From assembly GCF_900094585.1 (NCBI RefSeq), contig NZ_FMAG01000004.1:372001-436000 (forward strand): a DNA stretch of 64,000 nt, in the 5' to 3' direction. Both the position numbers and the translations under genes were made by a program. Of the stretch, positions 24,772 through 32,469 are shown one piece after another. This DNA is from Martinezella multihospitum (GTDB lineage: Bacteria > Pseudomonadota > Alphaproteobacteria > Rhizobiales > Rhizobiaceae). The notes below the pieces were generated by a model. It saw only the letters and a list, made by a program, of their open reading frames with translations. It searched no databases and was not told where the DNA came from. The number at the start of each line of letters is the position of its first letter. Position 1 is the stretch's first letter.

Positions 24772-27005
24772 GCGGTTTTCTCCTGAGCAAGGGATGCGGG
24801 CGCGGTCGGCGACGGTGTTATTGCGACACGGTTTACGCGCCGCAGCCGCCTTTCTCCGACGAGCAGCTGGAACCCGGCAATGACTGATATCATGACGACG
24901 ATGAGGGCGGAGGAATAAGCGATTGCGACGCCATACTCGCCGTTTTCGACGAGGCCAACGATATAGGCCGTGGACATGTTGTACTGGGCGCTGACGAGGA
25001 AGATGACGGCGCTGATCGACGTGATCGCCCGCACGAAGGAATAGACGAGCGCTGCGTTGATCGCCGGCCGCAGCAGCGGCAGGATCACCTTGCGGATGGT
25101 GCGCAAACTATCGGCCCGCAGCGTCAGCGATGCTTCGTCGAGACTCTTGTCGAGTTGGCTCATGGCGGCAACGCCGCCGCGAACGCCGACCGGCATGTTG
25201 CGGAACACGAAACAGGCAACCAGGATCAAAGCTGTTCCCGTCATCTCCAGCGGCGGCAGGTTGAAGGCCATGATGTAGCTGATGCCGATGACCGTGCCGG
25301 GGATGGCGAAGCTCATCATCAGCGCGAATTCGAACAGGCCGCGGCCGACGAATTTCTGTCGCACGATCAGATAGGCTGTCAGTAGGCCGACGGCAGCCGT
25401 CAAGGGTGCTGAGATCAGGGCGATCTCCATCGTCGTCCAGAAGGAGTTCCAGGCAACGCCGGTCCAGGCAAGGCCGCCATCGTCGCGCAGGCCGATCGAG
25501 AAGGCCTTGACGTAATGTTCCACCGTCAGCGTGTTGTCGAGACCCCAGGTGCGGACGAAGCCACCGAAGAGGATCATGACGTAGACGACGACAGTAAAGA
25601 TCATCCAGGGAATGACAAGCGCATGGACGGCGATCGAGAGGCCGCGGGGCAGAGCGCTATGAGCGCCCGAATCGCCCTTGCCCGTCACCGTTGCAAAGCT
25701 CTTGCCCTGTAGCCAGAGGCGTTGCGCGAGGAAGGCGCTGAGTGTGAAGACGAGCAGGATCATGGCAAGGACTGCCGCGCGTGACGGATCGTTCTGTGCG
25801 CCGACGACACTGAAGAAGATCTCCGTCGACAGAACCCCGTGGCTGCCGCCCAGCACCATCGGATTGCCGAAATCTGCCATGCTTTCGATGAAGCCGATCA
25901 GGAAGGCGTTTGCGAGGCCCGGCTTCATCAGCGGCAGGGACACTCGCCAGAAGGTGCGCCAGCGATTGGCGCGTAAAGTTTGAGAAGCCTCTTCCATCGA
26001 CGGGCTGACGCCTTCGACCACGCCGATGAGGACAAGAAAGGAAATCGGCGTGAAGGAGAGAACCTGCGCGATCCAGATACCCGTCAGGCCATAGAGCCAG
26101 CGGCTGGGTTCCGTTCCGAAGATCGAAGCCCCGGCCTGTGTCACGACACCGGCCCGTCCGAACAGCAGGGTCAGGGCGAGACCGACCACGAAGGGCGGCG
26201 TGATGATCGGCAGGATCGTCAGAAGCCTCAGTCCCTTCTTGAAGGGAAACCGTGTGCGGGTGGCGACAAGCGCAAAGCAGAGCCCGAGCAGGGTCGACCC
26301 GCTTGCCGTCAGGATGGCGAGCCAAAGCGTACGCCAGGCGACGCCGCAGCGATCGCCGCCGACAATGCAGCTGAGGCTCCAGATCGACGGGTCCTGGACG
26401 TTCGTCGTGAAGCCGCTGGGATCGAAGGATCCGTCGAACGATTGGAAGGCTCCGACAAACATGCTGCCGACAGGATAGAAGACGAAGATCGCGACAAGGA
26501 CGATCAGCATGGTAATGGCACTGACGACGAAGGCATCGCCCTTCATTGCGCCGCGTTCGGCAAGGCCGAAGGAAAAGAGCAGGACGAAGACGATGCCAAG
26601 GATAATGGCGCCGGCGCCCATCGCAGGCTGGCCGTCCGCCAGCGCACCGAAGATGGTTTCGCTGATCGACCAGCTCCAGCCCGACGACGTGATCGCGAGT
26701 CCCTGCAGCGACAAAAAGGCAAAACCCAATGCCCCGGCAAGTGCCATGAGCGCGCCGCGCAACATCGGACTGGATATGAAGCGCGCGATGCCGCCGAGCA
26801 GGAAAAGCCCGGCGGCGATCGCGAGCCACCATCGGCCGTAACTGGCGATCTGCAGGATTCCAGGCGCTGTGGAGGGATCGCCGGGAAAGCTGCTCAGCCA
26901 GCCAAGGCCGAAGAAGCCGCCCTCTATGCGATACCATGGGAGTAGTATCAGGGCAGCGATGCCGAAGATCAGCGCAACATCCAGCCGGCGTTTGCTATTG
27001 GTCAT
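24768..27005 (-). CDS. Fused ABC transporter permease, AfuB/FbpB type
   Basis: The large inner-membrane protein (745 residues) has two permease halves, each with an EAA-type loop: MEEASQTLRANRWRTFWRVSLPLMKPGL and LDEASLTLRADSLRTIRKVILPLLRPAI. FbpB/AfuB proteins carry the same duplicated layout. The N-terminal quarter contains several extra hydrophobic segments before the first permease domain, making it longer than simple FbpB (about 500-560). ATG 27005 was chosen because the 44 codons before it look non-coding; its ribosome site is weak. Translation may depend on coupling across the hairpin-bearing gap after the binding-protein gene. Confidence 0.88.
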   Translation of the reverse strand: MTNSKRRLDVALIFGIAALILLPWYRIEGGFFGLGWLSSFPGDPSTAPGILQIASYGRWWLAIAAGLFLLGGIARFISSPMLRGALMALAGALGFAFLSLQGLAITSSGWSWSISETIFGALADGQPAMGAGAIILGIVFVLLFSFGLAERGAMKGDAFVVSAITMLIVLVAIFVFYPVGSMFVGAFQSFDGSFDPSGFTTNVQDPSIWSLSCIVGGDRCGVAWRTLWLAILTASGSTLLGLCFALVATRTRFPFKKGLRLLTILPIITPPFVVGLALTLLFGRAGVVTQAGASIFGTEPSRWLYGLTGIWIAQVLSFTPISFLVLIGVVEGVSPSMEEASQTLRANRWRTFWRVSLPLMKPGLANAFLIGFIESMADFGNPMVLGGSHGVLSTEIFFSVVGAQNDPSRAAVLAMILLVFTLSAFLAQRLWLQGKSFATVTGKGDSGAHSALPRGLSIAVHALVIPWMIFTVVVYVMILFGGFVRTWGLDNTLTVEHYVKAFSIGLRDDGGLAWTGVAWNSFWTTMEIALISAPLTAAVGLLTAYLIVRQKFVGRGLFEFALMMSFAIPGTVIGISYIMAFNLPPLEMTGTALILVACFVFRNMPVGVRGGVAAMSQLDKSLDEASLTLRADSLRTIRKVILPLLRPAINAALVYSFVRAITSISAVIFLVSAQYNMSTAYIVGLVENGEYGVAIAYSSALIVVMISVIAGFQLLVGERRLRRVNRVAITPSPTAPASLAQEKTA

Positions 27006-27045
27006 GGTCGGATTCGCATCCCGTTCAGCAAAATTCAGAGATGAA

Positions 27046-27075
27046 GCAGGCCGGATGCACGAGGAACCGGCCTGC
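27046..27075. repeat. Intercistronic hairpin between Afu-type binding-protein and permease genes
   Basis: GCAGGCCGG and CCGGCCTGC form a perfect 9-bp, all-GC-rich stem with a 12-nt loop, 21 nt after the binding-protein stop on the minus strand. There is no T-run. Like the hairpin at 13751, it occupies the binding-protein/membrane-protein boundary, where mRNA-stabilising hairpins are common. Confidence 0.6.
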
Positions 27076-27096
27076 ACGGGTAATCGAGAAAGACGA

Positions 27097-28125
27097 TCAG
27101 TTGGCCTTGGCGCCGATTTCCTTGTCCCATCGGGCAAGCAGGGCCTTGCGGATCGTGGGATCGCCGTATTTCTTGAAGTCGTAGTCGATCAGCTTGATCT
27201 CCTCGAATTTCGGGGCCTCTTTCGGGACCTCGGCCGATTTGTTGGAGGGGAGCTGATAGGACTTGGCATCCTTCATGTGCGATTGTGCCTCGGCGCTGAG
27301 TGCCCAGTCGTACCATTTCTTGGCGTTCTCAAGATTTCTGGCGCCCTTGATGATCGACATGGAGCCGATTTCGTAACCCGTGCCTTCGCACGGTGCGACC
27401 GCCTTGATGGGAAAACCTTCGACCGTCTGGGCAACCGCGTCATGCATGAAAACGATGCCGATCGTCGATTCCCCGCGGGCCGCCGCTTTCACCGGGGCAG
27501 AGCCCGACTTGGTGTATTGCGAGACATTGGCATTGAGCTTCGAGAGATAATCGAAGGCCCTGTCCTCGCCCATGATCTGCACGAGTGTTGCCAACGTATT
27601 GTACGATGTTCCCGACGAGTTCGGATTGGCGATCTGGATCTCCCCCTTGTAGGAGGGGTCGAGAAGGTCGGCCCAGCATTTGGGCTCCTTGAGCCCCTTC
27701 TTTTTCAAGATATCGGTGTTGTACCCCCAGCCAAGCGCTCCCGCATAAACGCCGACCGTGCGGAAATTGGCACTTTCGGCTTGCTTCTTCGCCCAGTCCT
27801 GCAGTTGGTCGAAAAGCGGTGATTTATATTCCAGCGTCAGGCCCTCGGCTGCGGCCTGCAGGTGCGGGTCGCCGGTTCCCGCCCACCAGATGTCCGTCTT
27901 TGGATTGCGCGCCTCGGCGCGGATCTTGGCGTAGGTTTCTCCGGCCGAAAGCCGAACCATATTGACCTTGATGTCGCTCTGCTTCTCGAAGAGCCCTTTC
28001 ATCAGGTCGCAGACTTCCGGATCTGCCGAGCAGATCACGTTCAGATCGCCTGCGGCATGCGCCGACCAGGCAATAAGCGATATTCCCGCGGCAAGGGCTG
28101 CCGCGGCCATGTTGACCAATCGCAT
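27097..28125 (-). CDS. afuA: ABC importer substrate-binding protein, AfuA/FbpA type
   Basis: This periplasmic binding protein of 342 residues has a Sec signal ending in AWSAHA. The mature start is GDLNVICSADPEVC, with the family segments DIWWAGTGDPHLQAA, GYNTDILKKK and IQIANPNSSGTSYNTL. Proteins named AfuA were first thought to bind iron. The better-studied Actinobacillus member binds hexose phosphates, and the expected iron-binding Tyr-Tyr pair is not evident here. ATG 28125 has AGGAGG 5-6 nt upstream. The phosphatase gene in the operon and nearby PHO-like site favour a phosphorylated ligand (inference). Confidence 0.85.
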   Translation of the reverse strand: MRLVNMAAAALAAGISLIAWSAHAAGDLNVICSADPEVCDLMKGLFEKQSDIKVNMVRLSAGETYAKIRAEARNPKTDIWWAGTGDPHLQAAAEGLTLEYKSPLFDQLQDWAKKQAESANFRTVGVYAGALGWGYNTDILKKKGLKEPKCWADLLDPSYKGEIQIANPNSSGTSYNTLATLVQIMGEDRAFDYLSKLNANVSQYTKSGSAPVKAAARGESTIGIVFMHDAVAQTVEGFPIKAVAPCEGTGYEIGSMSIIKGARNLENAKKWYDWALSAEAQSHMKDAKSYQLPSNKSAEVPKEAPKFEEIKLIDYDFKKYGDPTIRKALLARWDKEIGAKAN

Positions 28126-28166
28126 GATGTCCTCCTGCTTTGCGGCGCCTCCACGCCGAGCGCTTT

Positions 28167-28182
28167 TTGCAAGCGTGTGCAA
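28167..28182. promoter_or_regulatory. LacI-type operator in front of the Afu-type operon
   Basis: TTGCA-AGCGTG-TGCAA is a palindrome (18 bp with outer T/A, 28166-28183) with a central CG, as bound by LacI-family helix-turn-helix proteins. It starts 41 nt upstream of the afuA start codon. A second, nearly identical copy is at 28257-28272. Confidence 0.75.
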
Positions 28183-28217
28183 ATGCTGCATTGGTTAGCT
28201 CACGCTGTCAACCACTG

Positions 28218-28235
28218 CTGTCATAAAAGTTTCAC
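28218..28235 (+). promoter_or_regulatory. PHO-box-like site
   Basis: CTGTCATAAAAGTTTCAC agrees with the enterobacterial/rhizobial PHO-box consensus (CTGTCATAWAWCTGTCAY) at 16 of 18 positions, with a perfect first half-site. It sits between the two LacI operators in the divergent control region. As written it faces the LacI gene. Binding is untested. Confidence 0.55.
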
Positions 28236-28256
28236 AAAACCGACGCGATCGACATA

Positions 28257-28272
28257 TTGCACGCGATTGCAA
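28257..28272. promoter_or_regulatory. LacI-type operator in front of the lacI-family gene
   Basis: TTGCA-CGCGAT-TGCAA is palindromic and matches the site at 28167 at 13 of 16 positions, sharing both arms and the GCG core. It starts 52 nt upstream of the regulator's GTG start. Centres of the two sites are 90 bp apart. Autorepression plus control of the divergent operon is the straightforward reading. Confidence 0.75.
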
Positions 28273-28308
28273 ACTGTGATGGAGTTTTGATGGAAGAGGA
28301 GAAGCGAC

Positions 28309-29319
28309 GTGTCGCAACGAGATTTTGTCAGCGCTGAGGAAGTGGCGCAGCGGGCGGGTGTTTCACGCTCGGCGGTTTCTCGCGCATTCACGCCAGGGGC
28401 GAGCGTTTCCGAGGCCACCCGGCAAAAGGTTCTGCGGGCGGCGGAGGAGCTTGGATATCAGGTCAATCATCTCGCCCGCGGGCTGATGCGCAATGAGAGC
28501 GGGATCGTCTGTCTGATTGTCTCGGACGTGGCGACGCCTTACCGGTCCGCGTTGCTGCGCGAACTGACACAGCAACTGCAGATCGCCGGCAAGGTCGCCA
28601 TGCTGGTCAATACCGACCGCTCCGATGGCAGCGTCGACCGTGCTCTTCAACAGGCGATCCGGTATAGGGCGGATGCGTCGATCATTCTCTCGGGCCTGCC
28701 CGACAAGTCGATCACGCAACTCTGCCTGAGAAACGGCCAGCGCCTCGTTCTGATCAACAGAGACGACGACCAGCCAGGACCCTTGCGGATCAATCTTGAT
28801 GACCATGAGGCGGCAGGGCGTGTTGTGACCGCCTTCGTTCGAGCCGGTTGCACCAGGCTGGCATTCGCGAACTCGGAAGCCGGCACGCCAAGTTTGATGG
28901 CGCGTGAGGCCGGCTTTATCGCCGCCGCGAAAGCCCACGGATTGGATGTGATCGTTGAGCGACATGGCTGGACCGGATACGAGGCCGGCAAGGTCGTCGC
29001 GCAGCGGCTGCTGACCCGAAGAGAGCGACCGGACGCGGTGTTTTGTGCCACCGATCTGCTGGCCTGCGGTCTCATGGATGCGGCGCGGCACCAGTTTTCG
29101 CTTTCGATCCCGGATCAGCTCTGCGTCATCGGTTTTGACGACATCGAGCAGGCCTCATGGTCGTCCTATGATTTGACGACCTTTGCGCAGCCCGTCGTTT
29201 CAATTGCACGCCAGGCAGTGACATGGCTGGTCGACAGCCCCTCACCGAACAGGCTCGATGGCCACTCTTTAAAATTGCACGCTGAGTTGGTGTGGCGAGG
29301 CTCGGTCAGAGGAGGATAG
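28309..29319 (+). CDS. LacI-family transcriptional regulator
   Basis: The repressor has 336 residues. The helix-turn-helix (VSAEEVAQRAGVSRSAVSRAF, then the hinge helix LGYQVNHLARGLM) lies at about residues 7-60. A periplasmic-binding-like sugar-sensing domain follows (SGIVCLIVSD, ADASIILSGLPD, GFDDIEQASWSSYDLTTF). It starts with GTG at 28309, with GAGGAG upstream. It is divergent from the Afu-type importer/phosphatase operon, and two palindromes with LacI-type geometry lie between them. The effector is likely a sugar or sugar phosphate (inference). Confidence 0.9.
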   Translation: MSQRDFVSAEEVAQRAGVSRSAVSRAFTPGASVSEATRQKVLRAAEELGYQVNHLARGLMRNESGIVCLIVSDVATPYRSALLRELTQQLQIAGKVAMLVNTDRSDGSVDRALQQAIRYRADASIILSGLPDKSITQLCLRNGQRLVLINRDDDQPGPLRINLDDHEAAGRVVTAFVRAGCTRLAFANSEAGTPSLMAREAGFIAAAKAHGLDVIVERHGWTGYEAGKVVAQRLLTRRERPDAVFCATDLLACGLMDAARHQFSLSIPDQLCVIGFDDIEQASWSSYDLTTFAQPVVSIARQAVTWLVDSPSPNRLDGHSLKLHAELVWRGSVRGG

Positions 29320-29349
29320 GGCGCTGGACAATCTGACAAGTTGAATGGC

Positions 29350-29865
29350 ATGAAGTCAAAAAAGGACGGCGGCAAGCCTGCATCCCCAAAATCGAAGCAC
29401 CTGCTGCAGCAGCTGGCACGCACGCCGGAACAGCTGTTTTCCAACGCGTTTCGAAGCCAATATGGCGCGCTTTGTTTTCGCTACAAAGAGGGTGGTCACG
29501 AGATCGAAGTTCTGGTGATTACCTCGCGTGATAGCGGGCGCTGGATCGTGCCGAAAGGCTGGCCTATGAAAGGTAAGGAGCCTCACGAGGCAGCCGCAAT
29601 CGAAGCGTGGGAAGAAGCTGGGGTTCGCGGCAAGGTGAGAAGAGCGCCGATCGGGCGGTATACCTACCTGAAAGAACTTGATGATGGCAAAGTCGTGCCA
29701 TGCGTCGTTGACATGTTTCAAGTGGAAGTGAAAGAGATCGGGAATGAGTTCAAGGAGCGAGGCCAGCGTCGGCTCGATTGGGTCAGCCTCGACGAAGCGG
29801 CTAGACGAGTACGTGAAATTGAGCTCAAATCCCTGCTCGTCAACTTTAGGCCTCAGGGAAAATAA
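29350..29865 (+). CDS. Nudix hydrolase
   Basis: The 171-residue cytosolic pyrophosphohydrolase resembles the alphaproteobacterial diphosphoinositol-polyphosphate/NTP group (WIVPKGWPMKG). The Nudix box GX5EX7REUXEEXGU is recognisable as GWPMKGKEPHEAAAIEAWEEAGV without its first Glu and Arg (K and I instead), but the essential EEAG core remains. ATG 29350 is preferred to TTG 29341; neither has a strong ribosome site. It begins 30 bp after the LacI gene on the same strand. The substrate is unknown. Confidence 0.82.
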   Translation: MKSKKDGGKPASPKSKHLLQQLARTPEQLFSNAFRSQYGALCFRYKEGGHEIEVLVITSRDSGRWIVPKGWPMKGKEPHEAAAIEAWEEAGVRGKVRRAPIGRYTYLKELDDGKVVPCVVDMFQVEVKEIGNEFKERGQRRLDWVSLDEAARRVREIELKSLLVNFRPQGK

Positions 29866-29914
29866 ACGTAGGAAATCAGAAGCTTCAGGACTACAGATCC
29901 TAGCCGGCATCTGA

Positions 29915-30095
29915 TCACCCGGCGGGTGCTGCTTCGCTGGGTTTTGAGATCGCCTGTCGGGCGAACAACTTTTTCTTGATATCGGCAATAGACTTCGGAC
30001 TGTTCTCGCCCGCAATCAACCTGAACAACTTCCGTACTCCAGCTTCGCGGACATTGGCCTCAGCCTCCGCCGCCGGTCTGCCGATCCACAGTCAC
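29915..30095 (-). pseudogene. Possible frameshifted small gene
   Basis: An open frame of 58 codons (30091 to stop at 29915) reads like real protein (ANVREAGVRKLFRLIAG, then IADIKKKLFARQAI) but has no ATG, GTG or TTG at its head. A GTG at 30095, or 30089 with GAGG upstream, starts a different frame that hits a stop after about ten codons. A one-base change near the GGCGGCGGAGG run (about 30063-30073) would join the two. It immediately follows the hypothetical gene at 30097-30405. It is either a decayed gene or a sequence error. Confidence 0.35.
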
Positions 30096-30096
30096 C

Positions 30097-30405
30097 TCAA
30101 TTGCTTCGTTCTCGGTCTTGGCTTGTTTCTTTGGACTGTTTCTTAAGTGTTTCGATGAAATCCGCCAACGGATGAATCGATGGGGTCATTGCCAAGAGAG
30201 GTTCAAGAGCGGCAGCGACTGCCCGGCAATTGTCCGTGGAGAGAGACCGAAGGTTCGATGAAACTTTGTTATAGGCAGGTGTCCCACGCGAAGCGAAGGA
30301 GCGATTGATGACGAATTGTTCCAATTCTCCATCAAGTCGTTCCACAAACAACGCAAGTGATCCTCCGTCGGCAGCAGCAGCGCTATCAGAAACCGCTTTA
30401 AACAT
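30097..30405 (-). CDS. Hypothetical protein, 102 residues
   Basis: A small soluble protein with no recognised domain. It contains LFVERLDGELEQFV, an apparently helical middle part (CRAVAAALEPLLA) and a charged tail (LKKQSKETSQDRERSN). The ATG at 30405 has a strong GGAGG 5-6 nt upstream, which is the main reason to call it. Base composition is somewhat lower in GC than neighbouring catabolic genes. Frames overlapping it on the same strand (30186-30416) lack such support. Confidence 0.55.
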   Translation of the reverse strand: MFKAVSDSAAAADGGSLALFVERLDGELEQFVINRSFASRGTPAYNKVSSNLRSLSTDNCRAVAAALEPLLAMTPSIHPLADFIETLKKQSKETSQDRERSN

Positions 30406-30459
30406 ATATCCTCCATCCAGTGACTGTTGCGGTAGGGTGCCTAATTGCCGACGTCGACA

Positions 30460-30639
30460 ATGTCTAAGAACACGAATTCGTATATCACTCGTGCGGGCCT
30501 CCAGAGAAATTTTCCCTTCTTACTGCGCATTCAACGGAATGCCGTGGAATTGTATCTGCGCGCAATTTGCGAGAGAGAAAATACGGTTTCCTATCAGTGT
30601 GATGTAAAAAGAGCACTGGAAGAATGGGCGGTGAGTTGA
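30460..30639 (+). CDS. Small hypothetical ORF, doubtful
   Basis: A 59-codon frame starting ATG-TCT-AAG at 30460 has a plausible composition (LQRNFPFLLRIQRNAVELYLRA and VKRALEEWAV). No ribosome binding site is visible and no family is recognised. It is divergent from the 102-residue hypothetical gene in a region of lower GC. It could be a small regulatory protein, a remnant or chance. Confidence 0.25.
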   Translation: MSKNTNSYITRAGLQRNFPFLLRIQRNAVELYLRAICERENTVSYQCDVKRALEEWAVS

Positions 30640-30660
30640 ATTCGAGGAGGCGGGGAATGA

Positions 30661-31587
30661 TTAAGCTCTTGTCAGCGACAAAGAGCCGCCTTGCCTGAGT
30701 TGATCGAGGAAACGCAGAAAAGAAGATAGGACCGGTAAAGCTTGGTCGTTCCGCCATGCGAAGCCTAGCTGATAAGGTATGGGCGTGCCGATACCATCGA
30801 TCTGCCGAAAAATGACTCCCTCCCGTTTGGACGATAGGAATGCTTCAGGTACCAATGATACGCCGAGGCTCGCGGCAACCAGGCCGACTATCGTTTCCAT
30901 CTGCACGGCGCGCTGGCCGACACGCGGTGAAAATCCTGCTTCGGCGCACGCCCGTATGATCGCTGAATGAAGCCCGGGACCCTCGCTTTCCGGAAATAGA
31001 ACCCACGATTCCTCTGCCAAGGCAGCAAGTGGAAGCAACGGTGCCGATGCTGAAGGATGGCTGGCTGGAATCGCGGCGACGAGCTGGCTCTCCAGCAGAA
31101 CGCTCGTCGATACACGCGTTTCCTCACCGGGAGGAATCGGCAGCGCTACAAGACCAATATCCATCCGATCTGCCATGATCGCCGCGATCTGCCGTGCGGA
31201 TGTGGCCTCTTCCAGCTCCAGCGCGACCAGGGGATAGGCGTTTCGAAACTCGGCAACGATCCGCGGCACCAGATGATGGATGGCACTGGCGACAAAACCG
31301 ATCCGCAACGTTCCGACGATGCCTTCGCCAGCACGTTTTGCCAAGGCCACTGCACGTTCGGCTTGAGCTATGGTCCGTCGCGCTTCTTCACGCAAGACCT
31401 CGCCTGCCGGGGTCAGACCGGTGATCCTGTTGGTACGCTCGAATAGGCGTACGCCGATTTCCTCTTCCATCAGGCGGATGGCGTTCGTCAGCGGCGGCTG
31501 CGCCATGTTGAGGCGTTCTGCCGCACGATGAAAGTTCATGGTTTCGGCAACTGCAAGAAATTGCTGGAATTGGCGAAGGCTAAGCAT
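30661..31587 (-). CDS. LysR-family transcriptional regulator
   Basis: The 308-residue regulator has a winged helix-turn-helix at residues 1-60 (LRQFQQFLAVAETMNFHRAAERLNMAQPPLTNAIRLME), a linker helix, and a LysR-substrate domain beginning at VGTLRIGFVASAIHHLVPRI. The LRIGFVASA opening resembles the BenM/CatM-like group. It is divergent from the SDR gene at 31689, with an inverted repeat at 31626-31641 between them, and probably regulates it. Confidence 0.9.
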   Translation of the reverse strand: MLSLRQFQQFLAVAETMNFHRAAERLNMAQPPLTNAIRLMEEEIGVRLFERTNRITGLTPAGEVLREEARRTIAQAERAVALAKRAGEGIVGTLRIGFVASAIHHLVPRIVAEFRNAYPLVALELEEATSARQIAAIMADRMDIGLVALPIPPGEETRVSTSVLLESQLVAAIPASHPSASAPLLPLAALAEESWVLFPESEGPGLHSAIIRACAEAGFSPRVGQRAVQMETIVGLVAASLGVSLVPEAFLSSKREGVIFRQIDGIGTPIPYQLGFAWRNDQALPVLSSFLRFLDQLRQGGSLSLTRA

Positions 31588-31625
31588 TCAATACATATAT
31601 CATATCAAACGGCGCTACAAAGTGT

Positions 31626-31641
31626 ATTCGACATATCGAAT
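31626..31641. promoter_or_regulatory. Candidate LysR operator
   Basis: ATTCGA-CATA-TCGAAT is a perfect 16-bp inverted repeat in the 101-bp gap between the divergent LysR and SDR genes. Its size and place fit a LysR recognition site. The flanking DNA (31590-31606) is AT-rich. Confidence 0.55.
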
Positions 31642-31688
31642 GGCCTGCCTCATCCTCCCTGAAATTGATGCGTGGAGGATGTGCCGAA

Positions 31689-32423
31689 ATGACAGAAACA
31701 CAGATTGCAATCGTGACCGGGGGTGCAAGCGGGATTGGATTTGGCATCGCCCAAGCACTGGTGAAAGCCGGCTATGCGGTGGTGGTCGTGGGACGTAACA
31801 AAGACCGGCTTGTGCAGGCTGCGGATCGTCTCGGCTCGCTCACGCAATGGCGTCGGGCCGATGTTGGCAATCGAAGCGAGGTGGAAAGCGCATTCGCGGA
31901 TTTTAATCGCATAGACGTTCTCGTGAACGCCGCAGGCTTTGTTCTCCCCGTCAGCCTTGCGACCCAGGCTGATGAAGCAGAGCGGAATTGGGATGCTGTC
32001 GTCGATGCCAATTTGAAGGGGAGTTTCCTTGCCACCATGATCGCCGCGCCGAAGCTTGCCAGTCCGGGTGGCCGCGTCATCAACATCAGCTCGATCGGTG
32101 CTCAGACCGGCGGAAGTCGCGCCGGCGGGCTGGCCTATGCCGCCTCGAAGGCTGGTTTGCATGGTCTGACCTACGCTCTGGCGCGCGAACTTGCGCCGCG
32201 CACCATCACTGCCAACGCGATCGCGCCCGGCTTTATTGCAGGCACCGGCTTTACCGAGAATTGGCCGGATGATCGCGTGTCAGAGATCATTGCTGCAACT
32301 CCGATGGGCCGCGCGGGTAGCGCAGCGGACATTGCTGGCACCGTACTCTGGCTTGCGTCGGAGGCGGGATCATTCGTGACCGGAACCGTGATTTCGGTGA
32401 ACGGAGGGTGGCGAATAGGGTGA
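31689..32423 (+). CDS. Short-chain dehydrogenase/reductase (SDR)
   Basis: The 244-residue classical SDR has the dinucleotide loop TGGASGIGFG near 10-19, NAAG, the catalytic Ser in ISSIGAQTGG, and YAASK near 146-150. The C-terminal VTGTVISVNGGWRIG is typical of FabG-like enzymes. ATG 31689 has GGAGG about 10 nt upstream; the longer frame from 31665 overlaps that site. The substrate is unknown. LysR control is implied by the divergent gene. Confidence 0.88.
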   Translation: MTETQIAIVTGGASGIGFGIAQALVKAGYAVVVVGRNKDRLVQAADRLGSLTQWRRADVGNRSEVESAFADFNRIDVLVNAAGFVLPVSLATQADEAERNWDAVVDANLKGSFLATMIAAPKLASPGGRVINISSIGAQTGGSRAGGLAYAASKAGLHGLTYALARELAPRTITANAIAPGFIAGTGFTENWPDDRVSEIIAATPMGRAGSAADIAGTVLWLASEAGSFVTGTVISVNGGWRIG

Positions 32424-32469
32424 CCGCGGCGACGTGGTAGGTATCGGAAAAAGCGTCGCTTGTTGCCGT

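Noticed and set aside
26869-27822. 317-codon plus-strand frame opposite the Afu-type permease and binding-protein genes
   Set aside because: It crosses a minus-strand operon boundary and hairpin and has no motif. It is an antisense shadow.
24768-28125. Calling the Afu-type importer an iron transporter
   Set aside because: Early names imply ferric iron, but the tyrosine pair is not evident and the phosphatase and phosphorus neighbours favour a phosphorylated ligand. Left open.
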